A stretch of 64,000 nucleotides of DNA from contig NZ_CP005986.1 in assembly GCF_000175575.2 (NCBI RefSeq), positions 999,549 through 1,063,548 on the forward strand, in the 5' to 3' direction. Shown here in pieces: positions 16,483 to 25,680 of this stretch. Positions within the stretch are counted from its first letter, which is position 1. Every line of letters begins with the position of its first letter. A program made the translations under genes and the position numbers. The stretch comes from Acidithiobacillus caldus ATCC 51756 (GTDB lineage Bacteria > Pseudomonadota > Gammaproteobacteria > Acidithiobacillales > Acidithiobacillaceae). The notes under the pieces are model-generated. The model made no database searches, had not been told where the DNA came from, and saw only the letters and a program-made list of their open reading frames with translations.

Positions 16483-17716
16483 GGGCACCTCGATAAACCC
16501 CAAAAATCAGACCACACGGCATGAAGAAACCTGTCGAGGCTCAAAAATGGACTTTTTGAGCCGTTTTCTCATCCTGTTGTAGGATTTTTTCCTCTATTTC
16601 CTGACCTCTGGACGCATTACGCCCCCAGAAAGGCCAAACGGCGCATGTTGTAGACCACTACCATCATGCCCATGGCGAAGGTGGCACGGGCCTGGCCGAT
16701 GGTGCGGATCTGCTTGCCACCCCACTGGTGGATGGCGGCAAAAACATGCTCTACGCGTGCTCGGACCTTCGCGATGCGTCGATTCCGCCGCTCCTGGCAG
16801 GCCGAGAGTGGCTTGCCAGGCTTCGCTTTGCGCTGGATCTTTGGGCGATAGCCTTGCTCCCGTAAACGCTCCTCTCGATCGGCCCCAACATACCCTTTGT
16901 CGGCATAGATCTCCGCACTGGTGTTCCACTCGTCCAGCGCTGCTTCCAAGTGCTGGGAATCATGGACCTTGGCGGTGTCGGCAATCCAGGTCCGAACCAA
17001 CTTGTGCTTGCGATCCACGCTCACGGTGAACTTGTAGCCGTGGTGGGACTTGCCATGCTTTTTGGTCCAGCTGGCATCGACGTCCTTCTGCCGCCGCTTG
17101 GCGGGCTTCCAGCCGGCGGGCATGGCATCCTGCTCCAAGACTTCTTTCTCTACCCGGGTAAAATGCTGCTTGGGGGCAGGCACCAAGGTGGCATCCACGA
17201 TCTGCCCCGCACGAGCCTCCAGGCCATGAGCACGAATCTGTCGATCCAACTCGTTGAACAGGGCCGTGACTCCCTCTACCCCAATCCGATTCTCAAAGTT
17301 CCAGATTGTGGTCCGATCCGGAATATTGCGGGAATGCTCGAGGCCACAGAAGCGCCGGAAACTGCGACGATCCAGCAGTTGAAACTCGGTCTGCTCGTCA
17401 GAAAGGCCGTGCAAACGTTTGACCAACAAGACCCGAACCATCACCTCGGTAGGATAGGGAGGACGCCCACCCTTGGGCTGCTCTGGACGGGGAGCGATCT
17501 CCTCTACCGCCTGCGCCAACGCAGAGAAATCGACCACCGCCTCGATCTTCTGCAGCGGATCCCCAATGGTATCCATCTTCTGGACGTAACCGTCATCTGC
17601 CAACAGATCATTCGTCACCGCAGTCCTGCGAGCAATCATCCCGTCTATCCTGCTGCCATCTACCTGCCCACCATTTTACCAAAAACTCGGGCAGGATGGG
17701 GTTTTTCGAGGCGCCC
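16483..17716. mobile_element. IS5-family insertion sequence with CTCT target duplication
   Basis: Terminal inverted repeats are GGGCACCTCGATAAACCCCA (16483-16502) and, inward from 17716, GGGCGCCTCGAAAAACCCCA; 18 of 20 match. The 4-bp target duplication CTCT flanks both ends (16479-16482 and 17717-17720). Length 1,234 bp. It inserted next to the stop codon of a small AT-rich gene (17719-17979) and 11 bp from the ISL3 end. Confidence 0.85.
16617..17639 (-). CDS. IS5-family transposase
   Basis: 340 residues. N-terminal DUF772-type block: PRPEQPKGGRPPYPTEVMVR and LLVKRLHGLSDEQTEFQLLD, then FCGLEHSRNIPDRTTIWNFE. DDE core: GQIVDATLVPAPKQH (first Asp), EIYADKGYVGADREERL (second Asp) and KVRARVEHVFAAIHQWGG (catalytic Glu), with a YREK-like RNRRIAKVRARVEH. 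Frame intact. It is a different subgroup from the second IS5 at 24 kb, as the two sequences do not resemble each other beyond family motifs. Confidence 0.92.
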   Translation of the reverse strand: MIARRTAVTNDLLADDGYVQKMDTIGDPLQKIEAVVDFSALAQAVEEIAPRPEQPKGGRPPYPTEVMVRVLLVKRLHGLSDEQTEFQLLDRRSFRRFCGLEHSRNIPDRTTIWNFENRIGVEGVTALFNELDRQIRAHGLEARAGQIVDATLVPAPKQHFTRVEKEVLEQDAMPAGWKPAKRRQKDVDASWTKKHGKSHHGYKFTVSVDRKHKLVRTWIADTAKVHDSQHLEAALDEWNTSAEIYADKGYVGADREERLREQGYRPKIQRKAKPGKPLSACQERRNRRIAKVRARVEHVFAAIHQWGGKQIRTIGQARATFAMGMMVVVYNMRRLAFLGA

Positions 17717-17718
17717 CT

Positions 17719-17979
17719 CTATAATCGTTCTAGAAACAGAACTTCCAGGATCAATGCCAAATATTCCGTCATTGAAAGCCAAGTAATCATCTTGTGGGAT
17801 ATTGTGCGCCATCCATAAAATCTTTTATTTTCTCGCATTATAGACAGATTGCCTATAAAATCAAATGAAGTATTTTGAATTACTGAATCTGCAGCTATAT
17901 AAATAATCCATCCTTTATATTCATCGTCAAAAAAGATCGCGCAAAATTTTTGTTCTGTTGTACGCGGCATGGTGTGCAT
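17719..17979 (-). CDS. Small AT-rich hypothetical protein
   Basis: 86 residues from ATG at 17979; not recognised. It contains FDDEYKGWIIYIAADSVIQN and ends ...ALILEVLFLERL. The stop codon TAG straddles the CTCT duplication of the adjacent IS5 and is native, because restoring the target keeps it. Base composition is much AT-richer than the housekeeping genes. It follows another small frame (17989-18204) by 10 bp, so both probably belong to the capsule operon before the insertions. Some chance it is non-coding. Confidence 0.4.
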   Translation of the reverse strand: MHTMPRTTEQKFCAIFFDDEYKGWIIYIAADSVIQNTSFDFIGNLSIMRENKRFYGWRTISHKMITWLSMTEYLALILEVLFLERL

Positions 17980-17988
17980 AGCAGCCTC

Positions 17989-18204
17989 TTATAATTCCAA
18001 CATAACCCCTGTAGGCCATGCCAATACTTTTGGCCACTCAAATATGTCTTTGTATTTGTACGGATCGCACGTTTGCACCACTGTGACCGAATTTTGAAAT
18101 CCATCCTGAAGTTCTCCTGATATGGTAGCGTCAGCTATCCTCTGCCTGATCCATTCATAAAGGCGATCGTTTTTTTCTTTTAAAGATGATGATACTTCTA
18201 GCCT
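17989..18204 (-). pseudogene. Small coding remnant with a strong ribosome site but no standard start codon
   Basis: An open minus-strand frame of about 70 codons contains DRLYEWIRQRIADATISGEL and YKDIFEWPKVLAWPTGV. Upstream lies a perfect AGGAGG (about 18198-18203), but the following bases are CTAGAAGTATCATC, with no ATG, GTG or TTG at working distance. Codon usage and sequence look protein-like. Either the start was mutated (for example to GTA or ATC) or this is a degraded gene. Function unknown. Confidence 0.35.
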
Positions 18205-18227
18205 CCTATATTAAATAGTTGTTACGC

Positions 18228-18641
18228 TCAAATCAGTCTGTTTACCGCATACGTTAAGGGGTCATGAATAGATGTCGCCGATCCCAGAATGCGTTGCAAT
18301 TCAATATACTCTAAGATCAGATTAGTTTCCTCGGAAACAAAAATTCGAATTTCATAATCTTTGCAAGAATCTCTTAATTCAAAGTGCTCATGAAGATCCA
18401 ATCGGCTGGAGTTTTTAAATGGACTGTCTTTTTTAAAGATAATTGTTCTGGCCTGATCGCAAACAACGTCTAATACCTCTAGTCCGGTCACATTGTTCAC
18501 TAAAGCCGATACTCGCACTTCATACTGTCCGGGCGGCAACTGAGTATAAGGGCCATGAAGTAAATGGCCAGCTTGTCCGTTCGTGCGAATGCTTTTACCG
18601 AAACAGGGGCCGACCTGCGAACGTAGTCTTGGGTCTGCGCC
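18228..18641 (-). pseudogene. C-terminal beta-sandwich of the large glycosyltransferase, behind an amber codon
   Basis: The frame of the upstream glycosyltransferase continues in phase past TAG (18642-18644) for 137 codons to a TGA at 18228. The text GHLLHGPYTQLPPGQYEV and the preceding DPRLRSQVG match the small carbohydrate-binding-like domain often found at the end of glycosyl- and methyltransferases in polysaccharide loci (G.LLxGPYxxLxxGxYxV). The restored domain runs to about NLILEYIELQRILGS. As sequenced it is not translated unless the amber codon is suppressed. A sequencing error at TAG is possible. Confidence 0.75.
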
Positions 18642-21600
18642 CTAGAAGCGTCGTACTCCATCTGGCAACCAAGATTTGTAGTGCTGCTTTTGTGGATGAA
18701 TCGCTGAGAGCACCTGTTGTGCGCTTTGATGCCATGTTTGGATGGGCATTTCATCGCTGCGCGGTTGAGCGCCCTTCTTATACAAATCAAGCCAGGTTTG
18801 TACTGCCGTGGAAATAGCTTCTGGCGTGCGGTTGTTTTCAAAGATATAAGCGTGGTTTGCTGTCACTTCGCGGAATACGGGTATATCGCGCACGAGGAGC
18901 GGCAAGCCGTGTTTGGCGGCCTCGATCAGCGGCAGGCCAAAACCTTCGTCAAAACTCGCGGCAATGAGGCAGCTTGCTGCGGCGTAGACCTTCTCCAAAT
19001 ATTCATCGCTGATGCCATCGAGCCAGAACAGGCGCTGGCCGAGTTCAGGATGAGAGCGCAGAGCTAGCATGGTTTGCGGAATGTCACGGCGCTGCGCATC
19101 GGGCAGGGGTTTCCAGCCTTCTTTGCCGACGATGACGAGATTCGCGTCTACACCCTGCGCCCAGACTCGATCAAACGCCTGCAGGGTTTGTAGGTAGCCT
19201 TTGCGGGGCTCGATGGTGCCCACCATCAGGAAGGTGGTGCGCTGGGTAAACGCAGACAGCGTTTTTTCCGCATCGGATGGCAGCCCGCGTGTGGGAGCGC
19301 TGTTTTCCAGGTCAGCGCCGTGGTGGAACCAATCGATGCAGAATGGCCGCTCGCGCTTCTTTCCAAAAACTTGCAGCCATTCGAATAATTCGTCTGCAAC
19401 GTGGCGCGATACGCAGATCGCTCCGTCGAATAGAGACATTGTCTCTAGCCACCGTTGCTGGTGTTGCGCGCTGCCCTCAGGAAAAACCTCGGGCAGGGTG
19501 ACGGGCAAGAGATCGTGCACGACAAAATAAAGCCGAATACCTCGCGCGCTCCAATTCTTGAGAGTGCTCTCCTGGGTGGGAATGATGGATGGGCTGTAGT
19601 CAAGCCCTAAAAAGACATCGCCGTGCCATAACTGAATGGGCGCGTCTTCTGCCCAGTCATCGGGAATACCGAGAAACCGGCACATGAATTTTCTGGCATA
19701 ACGAAACCCTGGCTGATCAGCTACTGCGTAAACCGGTTCGACATGCCAGGGTAAATCTTCGCTTAGCGCAATTTCGCGCAAAAGCGAGCGAGTCACTCGC
19801 TCGATACCGCTCCATAAATCCGTTTTTATGAGTGTGGAAACGTCGAGCAGTAACTGCGGCCTGCGCGGCCTGGGTGGAATGTTGTTGGAGAGCGCCGACG
19901 CAAAGGCGGGGAGTTCGCCTGGCACTAGATGTGGGGTGAGGCGGGGTAAGGTTTGCACCACGCCTTGCACGCCGAGATTCGCGTTGCGATACATGCGTTC
20001 GATCGCTTGAGCGTATTGATCAGCGCACTGACGCGGATTGTGTTTGGACAAGATGTGGGATCGAGCGCGCGCGCCGAGTTCGCTGCGAAGCGCCGGGTCT
20101 TTCCAGAGAGCGAGGAGTGCATCACGAAGCTGTGCGTCGGTAAACTCATCCGGCAGCATCCACACGACATCCTCAGGCGAATCGGCCATGGAACCGTGGG
20201 CGTTGATGATGGTGGGCAGGCCGTAATTCATACAGTCGAGCACTGTTCCCGAGGTTTCTCCTCGCGACAAGGTACGCAACTGCACCGCCACATCGGCTGC
20301 AGCAAGCCAGAGGCGGTAGGCGTCTATATCCACCCAGCCGGTGATGTTAATGCGGTTGTTTGCAGGGTTTTGCTCAATTTGCTCTAAAAGAGTTTTTCCG
20401 TAATCACCGCCATCATTTTCGCCAACGAAAACCAGTCGGCAGCGCGTGTCATTTGCGAGCGGCGATGCCAACCAGGCGTCGAGCAAGCGAGTGTTGAGTT
20501 TTGAGGGGCCGAGTACCCCAAAGCTACAAAGGATGAAACTCGTTTCAGAAATTCCGAGTTGTTTACGTGCAGACTTTTTGTCGATATGGTCTGCCGATGT
20601 TCGCAAATGCGGAATGAGTGCCCAATCGTTAGCAACTCGATCACCATAAAAGTTTTGAGCGAGGCGACGGGAAAAATCGGAGTGAATGATGACGCCAAGC
20701 GATTGATTCAAGACAGACAGATTACACGGCCATTCCCAGATTGCTTTTTCATTTTTGAAGCGTTGCAGTAGGGCCGGCCATCCATGAGAATGGTAAATAT
20801 TCTTCGTCCAGTGCCTTCGATACTCTTGGCTCTCCTCCATGACCCAGCCGTAGACGCCGGACATGAAAAAGTCATGCAACACGATGACACCGGGGATGTC
20901 GGCAAGCAGGCCGAACATGAAAACATGTTTATCCGAGTTTCCGATTTGATAGAGAATGCGGTCGAACCCTGCGGCATGTTGGCGAAACCAGGCCACATCA
21001 CGAATCGGCGCATTGGCCTGCACCCACGCATCAATGACCTCGGCCTGCTGCACAATCACGGTAATCTCGTAATGCCGCGCCAGTTCGGGTAAAAGCTCGG
21101 CAGCGTAGTCAGCAATGCCAGTTTTTTCGGGCGGTAGAGGGGATACAAAAGCTAGCCGCGGGCGTTGGGATAGCGGGAGCGTCATTTGTGGTTTTTTGTG
21201 AGAGCGGTGCAGCGCCTCAAGGGCTTGCCAAGCGCACTGCGCGCTGGCATTCCAAGAGAATTTTTTGGCCTGCTCTAAGCCGTGGCGCTCAAGTTCTTGA
21301 CGGAACTCAGGGTTGTTAAGTACCTCTGCCATCTTCGCGCTTAGCGCGACATCGTCGCGTGGGGCGAACAGGGCATCTAAGCGTCCAATCACTTCGGGTA
21401 GGCTGGAGCTGTTCGCAGCGATAACAGCTTTTCCGCAGGCCATCGCTTCCAGTACTGGCAGACCAAAGCCTTCGTGCCATGAAGGAAAAACAAATAAGGT
21501 ACAGGCGTTATACAGAAGTGCCAGATCATCATCCTGGACATAGCCAGTGAAAATCAGTTCGCTTTCGCGCAACCCTGCCTGTTGTGCGATGTTAAGAAGC

Positions 21601-21954
21601 TGCGGTTTCTGTTCTGCGACTTCCCATCCGACGAGAGTGAGTGCATAGGATTGACGCAACTTCGCAGGCAGAAGCGCGAAAGCGCGGAACAGACCGTCTA
21701 GATTTTTGCGATGATCGGCGCCGCCTGCATTCATTACAAAAGGTCGATCGATATTATACTTTCGCTTCAGGTATTCATTCTGCGCGGCGGTGAGTTTGAT
21801 TGGTTGGAATCGATTGTCGCAGGCATTTTGAACGCACGCGATTTGCGTTGGCGGGAAATCGAGATAATCTATTGCCTCTTGCTTAGACGCCTCAGACACA
21901 GATAAAAGCAGTTCGGCGCGACGCAAATATTTAATTTTGCTATAGTACCATCGC
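18642..21954 (-). pseudogene. Large multi-domain GT4 glycosyltransferase, main fragment (5' end cut off by IS256)
   Basis: About 1,100 codons from the IS256 target site to the amber codon. Three GT-B units can be read. The remainder of the first has LLLSVSEASKQEAIDYL, NAGGADHRKNLDGLFRAF and FVFPSWHEGFGLPVLEAM. The second starts RLAFVSPLPPEKTGIADYAA and has VLHDFFMSGVYGWVMEE and ADVAVQLRTLSRGETSGTVL. The third has LWSGIERVTRSLLREI, LYFVVHDLLPVTLPEVFP, MVGTIEPRKGYLQTLQAF and IAASFDEGFGLPLIEAA. Such tandem GT4 enzymes are polymerases of ABC-exported capsules or O-antigens (WbdA-like mannan synthases, with manC nearby). A TTG at 21926 could still start a truncated protein. Confidence 0.88.
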
Positions 21955-21963
21955 GATACGGCT

Positions 21964-23382
21964 GAGCTATGCTCGAATCTGGTGTACGGGAGGTCTACAA
22001 CTAGCTTGAGGAGGGTGGCGCACTGTTGCTAGAAAAGGGTTTCTGGATCCGATTCGCAACGAATGAGGAGTGCGCCATGCAAGAGAGTACTGGTTTCGAC
22101 GGAGGAATGGGAGAGTTGGGCCTGAACATCGAGGGCTTATTGCGGCGGTCCGCGCGCCAGCTGATCCAACAGGCCATCGAGGGCGAGGTGCAGGTGCTGC
22201 TGGAGGAGTATGCCGCGGTACGCATGGTCGATGGTCGCCGGGCCGTCGTGCGGAATGGATATCTGCCGGAGCGGGAGATCCTGACAGCGGTCGGCCCCGT
22301 GCCTGTACAGGTCCCCAAGGTGCGAGACCGCTCCGGTTCGGGCGTGGTCTTCCGTTCTTCCCTGGTACCGCCCTACGTGCGCAAGTCGCGGACCGTGGCC
22401 GCAGCGCTCCCCTGGTTGTACCTGCACGGGGTATCGTCGGGACGGATGCACGAGGCGCTGTCTGTTCTCCTGGGCGAGGAGGCCAAGGGGCTTTCTCCGG
22501 CCGTGCTGGGACGCTTGAAAGTCGAATGGGCGCAAGAGCATGCCCAATGGCAGCGCCGGTCTCTACAGGGAAAACGCTACGCCTATTGGTGGGCCGACGG
22601 GGTCTATACCCAGCTGCGGGCGGAGGACGATCCCCGGATGTGTCTCTTGGTCATTATTGGCGTGACGGCCGAGGGCAAGAAGGAGGTCGTGGCGGTCACC
22701 GACGGTTTACGGGAGTCCAAAGCCTCCTGGCTAGAGATCCTGCGGGACTTGCGCGACCGCGGGCTGCAGGAGGCGCCACTACTGGCCATAGGAGATGGGG
22801 CGATGGGTTTCTGGGCCGCCCTGGACGAGATTTACCCACAAACCCGTCATCAGCGCTGTTGGGTGCACAAGACGGCCAACATCCTCAACGAGCTACCGAA
22901 GCGCCTTCAGGGGAAAGCCAAGGCCGCCCTGCAGGCGATCTGGATGGCCGACACCCGTGAAGCTGCGGAGAAAGCCTGGCAAGCCTTCGTGCGGGACTAC
23001 CAGGCCAAATATCCCAGAGCGGTCGCAAAGCTCGAGAAGGACCGGGACGTGCTGCTGACCTTCTTCGACTTCCCGGCAGAGCACTGGCGGCATATCCGCA
23101 GCAGCAACGCCATCGAATCGACCTTCGCCACCGTACGGCAACGCAGCAGCCGCACTAAAAACTGTGTCTCTCGAGCCACTTTCCTTGGCCTGAGCTACAA
23201 GCTCATCCAGCAGGCAGAGAGACACTGGCGCGGGATTCAGCATCCGGAAAGACTGCGCGAGCTCTTTGCCGGGGTGACATTTGTCGATGGGATGCCTGCC
23301 AACGAAACCCGGCTGGATCCTCAACAGGACGCCGCCTGAATCGTGTTAGCAAATGCTCATACACCAATCTTGACCATAGCTC
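21964..23382. mobile_element. IS256-family insertion sequence with 9-bp target duplication
   Basis: Terminal inverted repeats are GAGCTATGCTCGAATCTGG (from 21964) and GAGCTATGGTCAAGATTGG (inward from 23382). The 9-bp duplication GATACGGCT is present at 21955-21963 and 23383-23391. Deleting the element plus one duplication fuses the flanking minus-strand frames exactly in phase (codons GTA-TCG-CGA-TGG). Length 1,419 bp. A decayed relative lies at 42,248-42,831. Confidence 0.93.
22026..23339 (+). CDS. IS256-family (mutator-type) transposase
   Basis: 437 residues from 22026; an ATG at 22077 (MQESTGFDGGMGELGLNIEG) is a good alternative start. The DDE core reads WADGVYTQLRAEDDPRMCLL (first Asp), IGDGAMGFWAALDEIYP (second Asp) and IRSSNAIESTFATVRQRSSR (catalytic Glu), with QRCWVHKTANILNELPK between. 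All are complete, so the element should be able to move. Two other places in the window carry IS256 ends of the same type. Confidence 0.95.
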   Translation: MLEKGFWIRFATNEECAMQESTGFDGGMGELGLNIEGLLRRSARQLIQQAIEGEVQVLLEEYAAVRMVDGRRAVVRNGYLPEREILTAVGPVPVQVPKVRDRSGSGVVFRSSLVPPYVRKSRTVAAALPWLYLHGVSSGRMHEALSVLLGEEAKGLSPAVLGRLKVEWAQEHAQWQRRSLQGKRYAYWWADGVYTQLRAEDDPRMCLLVIIGVTAEGKKEVVAVTDGLRESKASWLEILRDLRDRGLQEAPLLAIGDGAMGFWAALDEIYPQTRHQRCWVHKTANILNELPKRLQGKAKAALQAIWMADTREAAEKAWQAFVRDYQAKYPRAVAKLEKDRDVLLTFFDFPAEHWRHIRSSNAIESTFATVRQRSSRTKNCVSRATFLGLSYKLIQQAERHWRGIQHPERLRELFAGVTFVDGMPANETRLDPQQDAA

Positions 23383-23846
23383 GATACGGCTGTGTCTTGG
23401 AGGTAAATATCGCGGTGGATTAAAGGGATAAGATCGTGCAGGGTAACTACCGTCGGAATGGTAGTCTGAAATGCATGTACACTAGTTACTGCCGCACCAA
23501 CTATTCCTTCGAAGAGAGCAGGAATGAAAATCACATCTGGGTCGAAGCTTGCGTAAAACGCTTCGAGCATCACTTCCGCCGCGTTGCGACGGGCATCGTT
23601 GGCTGAGTCGTGGCCGCCAACAGGGCCGGCGACTTCGAAGACCCGAATGGCGTCGAAGGGCAGTAAGCCCCCGAACGCGGCGCGGATCGGTTCGATGGTT
23701 TCGGGATAGGCCGCGTTAAGCGCGAGGATGATTTCATGTTCGCCCCGCTGCCGCGCCATTTCCTTGACTAGCGCCATGGTATAGCGGCCAATGCCGCGAA
23801 AGCGGCTTTCTGTTTGCGCGCCCTGCATGTCAATAACGATAAGCAT
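23383..23846 (-). pseudogene. N-terminal fragment of the large GT4 glycosyltransferase, cut by IS256
   Basis: ATG at 23846, 15 bp after the native stop of the DUF4214 gene. The 154 intact codons encode MLIVIDMQGAQTESRFRGIG then RYTMALVKEMARQRGEHEII, an opening shared by capsule GT4 enzymes, and TVVTLHDLIPLIHRDIYLQD. At 23383 the sequence enters IS256, adding a few foreign residues before a stop at 23346. The rest of the same domain resumes at 21954 as RWYYSKIKYLRRAELLLS. Together with the main fragment this restores one protein of 1,258 residues, or 1,396 if the amber codon is also sense. Confidence 0.9.
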
Positions 23847-23963
23847 TTTCTTCCCTGTGGTCTAGTTTGTGGGCTGCCACTTATAGTTTCGGACTATTTG
23901 ATCAAGAAGTTTGCTCGCATATTCCCCTGGTGCCTTACTACGATACTCGCGGCTTTCCATTAG

Positions 23964-25112
23964 GGAGTCTCTGATTTAGCCATCTGATACAATGGGCTGA
24001 CCGAGTAGCGAGGAGATGCTATCCATGTCCGGACAGATAACCTTTGCCGAGGAGCCCAGCCTGTCGCGACGCCGCAAGCAGACCAAGCGAGAACGCTTTC
24101 TGGCCGAGATGGATGCCGTGGTTCCCTGGGCCAGGCTTGTGGCCTTGATCGAGCCGCACTACCCCAAGGGGGGCAGCGGCCGCAAACCTATGCCTTTGGA
24201 GCGGATGCTGCGGATCCACTTTCTCCAGCAATGGTTCGGCTACTCCGATCCGGGGATGGAAGAGGCCCTGTACGAGGTTCCTCTGCTCCGTCAATTCGTC
24301 GGTATCGACTTGGGTCGGGACTTCGTTCCCGATGAGACCACGATCCTGAAGTTCCGCCGCTTACTGGAGCGCCATGCGCTTGCCCAGGCCATCTTTGCCG
24401 AGGTGCAGTCCGTGTTGCAGGAGAAAGGGCTCTTGCTGCAGGAAGGCAAGACCGTGGATGCCACCTTGATTCACGCCCCGAGCTCCACCAAGAACCGAGA
24501 CCGCAAGCGGGATCCAGAGATGAGTTCCACCAAGAAAGGGAATCAGTGGTATTTCGGGATGAAGGCGCATGTGGCAACGGATCTCCAAGGTATCGTACAG
24601 GCGGTGGACTTCACGGCGGCCAAGGTACCGGATCATCAGCGGCTGGAGGGGCTCCTTACCGGAGAGGAGTCGGTGGTCCTCGCTGACCGGGGCTATGACT
24701 ATCCCCAGGTGCATGACACGCTGGTGGCCCGAGGCATACGGAACGCGGTAGCGCGGCGACGCTATCCTGGGCAGAAAACCGGCTTGGCGGCCCTCAAGCG
24801 CTACAACCGCGCCATTGCCCGGATCCGTGCCCGGGGAGAACACGCCTTCCGGGTGCTGAAGTGCCAATTCGGTTATCAGCGAACCAGATATCGGGGTCTG
24901 GCCAAGAACGGTGCTCAACTGACCACGCTCTTTGCCTTGGCCAATCTGTACATGCTGAGGAGATATCTCCTGGCCGCGTAGGGAGTGGTGTGCCCAATAT
25001 CCAATAATTCTCCAGAAAATGGGGGAATTTGACGGATAAGTGACCTGATAGCAACGTGCTTAGGTCAATACTGGGGACAAGGCGCACCTTTTTAGGCTAG
25101 GTCAGAGCTTCC
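23964..25112. mobile_element. IS5-family insertion sequence with TTAG target duplication
   Basis: Terminal repeats are GGAGTCTCTGATTTAGCC (from 23964) and, inward from 25112, GGAAGCTCTGACCTAGCC; 14 of 18 match. The target duplication TTAG (23960-23963 and 25113-25116) fits the YTAR preference of true IS5 elements. Length 1,149 bp. Excision in silico restores 222 codons of the DUF4214 gene. Strand of the transposase is plus. Confidence 0.92.
24016..24981 (+). CDS. IS5-family transposase (IS5 group)
   Basis: 321 residues; MSGQITFAEEPSLSRRRKQT (ATG at 24025) is the natural start. It follows the E. coli IS5 pattern: PWARLVALIEPHYPKGGSGR, MLRIHFLQQWFGYSDPGMEE, FVPDETTILKFRRLLERH, VDATLIHAPSSTKN (first Asp), KGNQWYFGMKAHVATD, VLADRGYDYPQ (second Asp) and RIRARGEHAFRVLKCQFGYQ (Glu). 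Frame intact. Confidence 0.94.
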   Translation: MLSMSGQITFAEEPSLSRRRKQTKRERFLAEMDAVVPWARLVALIEPHYPKGGSGRKPMPLERMLRIHFLQQWFGYSDPGMEEALYEVPLLRQFVGIDLGRDFVPDETTILKFRRLLERHALAQAIFAEVQSVLQEKGLLLQEGKTVDATLIHAPSSTKNRDRKRDPEMSSTKKGNQWYFGMKAHVATDLQGIVQAVDFTAAKVPDHQRLEGLLTGEESVVLADRGYDYPQVHDTLVARGIRNAVARRRYPGQKTGLAALKRYNRAIARIRARGEHAFRVLKCQFGYQRTRYRGLAKNGAQLTTLFALANLYMLRRYLLAA

Positions 25113-25680
25113 TTAGTGCTATTCGTAGCGCTTCTAGGGTTGGTAGTCGCGCGTGATGGGCAACAACCTCTTCGTTCTCTGGCTCACGCCCTAGAACGTC
25201 CAGAAAAGCATTGCACACGTCCTCTCGAGAGAGACGATGGTCAGCGCTTCCCTCGTGTGAGAGCTTAACTGACATTTCGCGAACATATTCCGAAAGCTTT
25301 AAGATTATCTCTTGCAAAGAGGTACAGATAGGAATCAAGCCAATCACGTTCTGGCGATGAGCAGCTTGTTCCATGCCGATCGATCGAATCGTACGTTCCA
25401 GTCGGCTCGCACGGCCAAAGCGTCCCCAAAGCCAATGATTCGATTTCCGAACTTGATTCACCAGTGATTTTAGACCCTGGACTTTATCGAATTGCTTACA
25501 CTCAGTCGATAAGGCCAACTGGGTAACAACTTCTTCTTTGCTGTAGCCAACGGCTAATCTCCCCAAATAATACGCGAGGCCATGTTCATCCGGGTCGCGT
25601 CCGAGCAAGCAGCGATAGGCCTCTACGACAAACGTTTCACTATCCAGAATAAACAGCTCGTAGATGTTTTCAATCGCCAT
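25113..25680 (-). pseudogene. DUF4214-domain protein, 3' end displaced by IS5
   Basis: ATG at 25680, overlapping the methyltransferase stop by 11 bp. Residues about 12-62 (SETFVVEAYRCLLGRDPDEH, then GLAYYLGRLAVGYSKEEVV) form one DUF4214 repeat. A second begins at VCNAFLDVLGREPENEEVVA. As sequenced the protein ends ...ALRKL after running a few codons into the IS5 terminal repeat. The native last codons lie at 23959-23862 and read MESREYRSKAPGEYASKLLD to a TAG, giving 221 residues. DUF4214 modules occur fused to or beside glycosyl- and methyltransferases in surface polysaccharide loci. Function unknown. The truncated form may still fold. Confidence 0.82.

Noticed and set aside
18642-18644. Pyrrolysine-type decoding of the amber codon
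   Set aside because: No pyl genes are seen and the gene is already inactivated by IS256; ordinary decay or a sequencing error is simpler.
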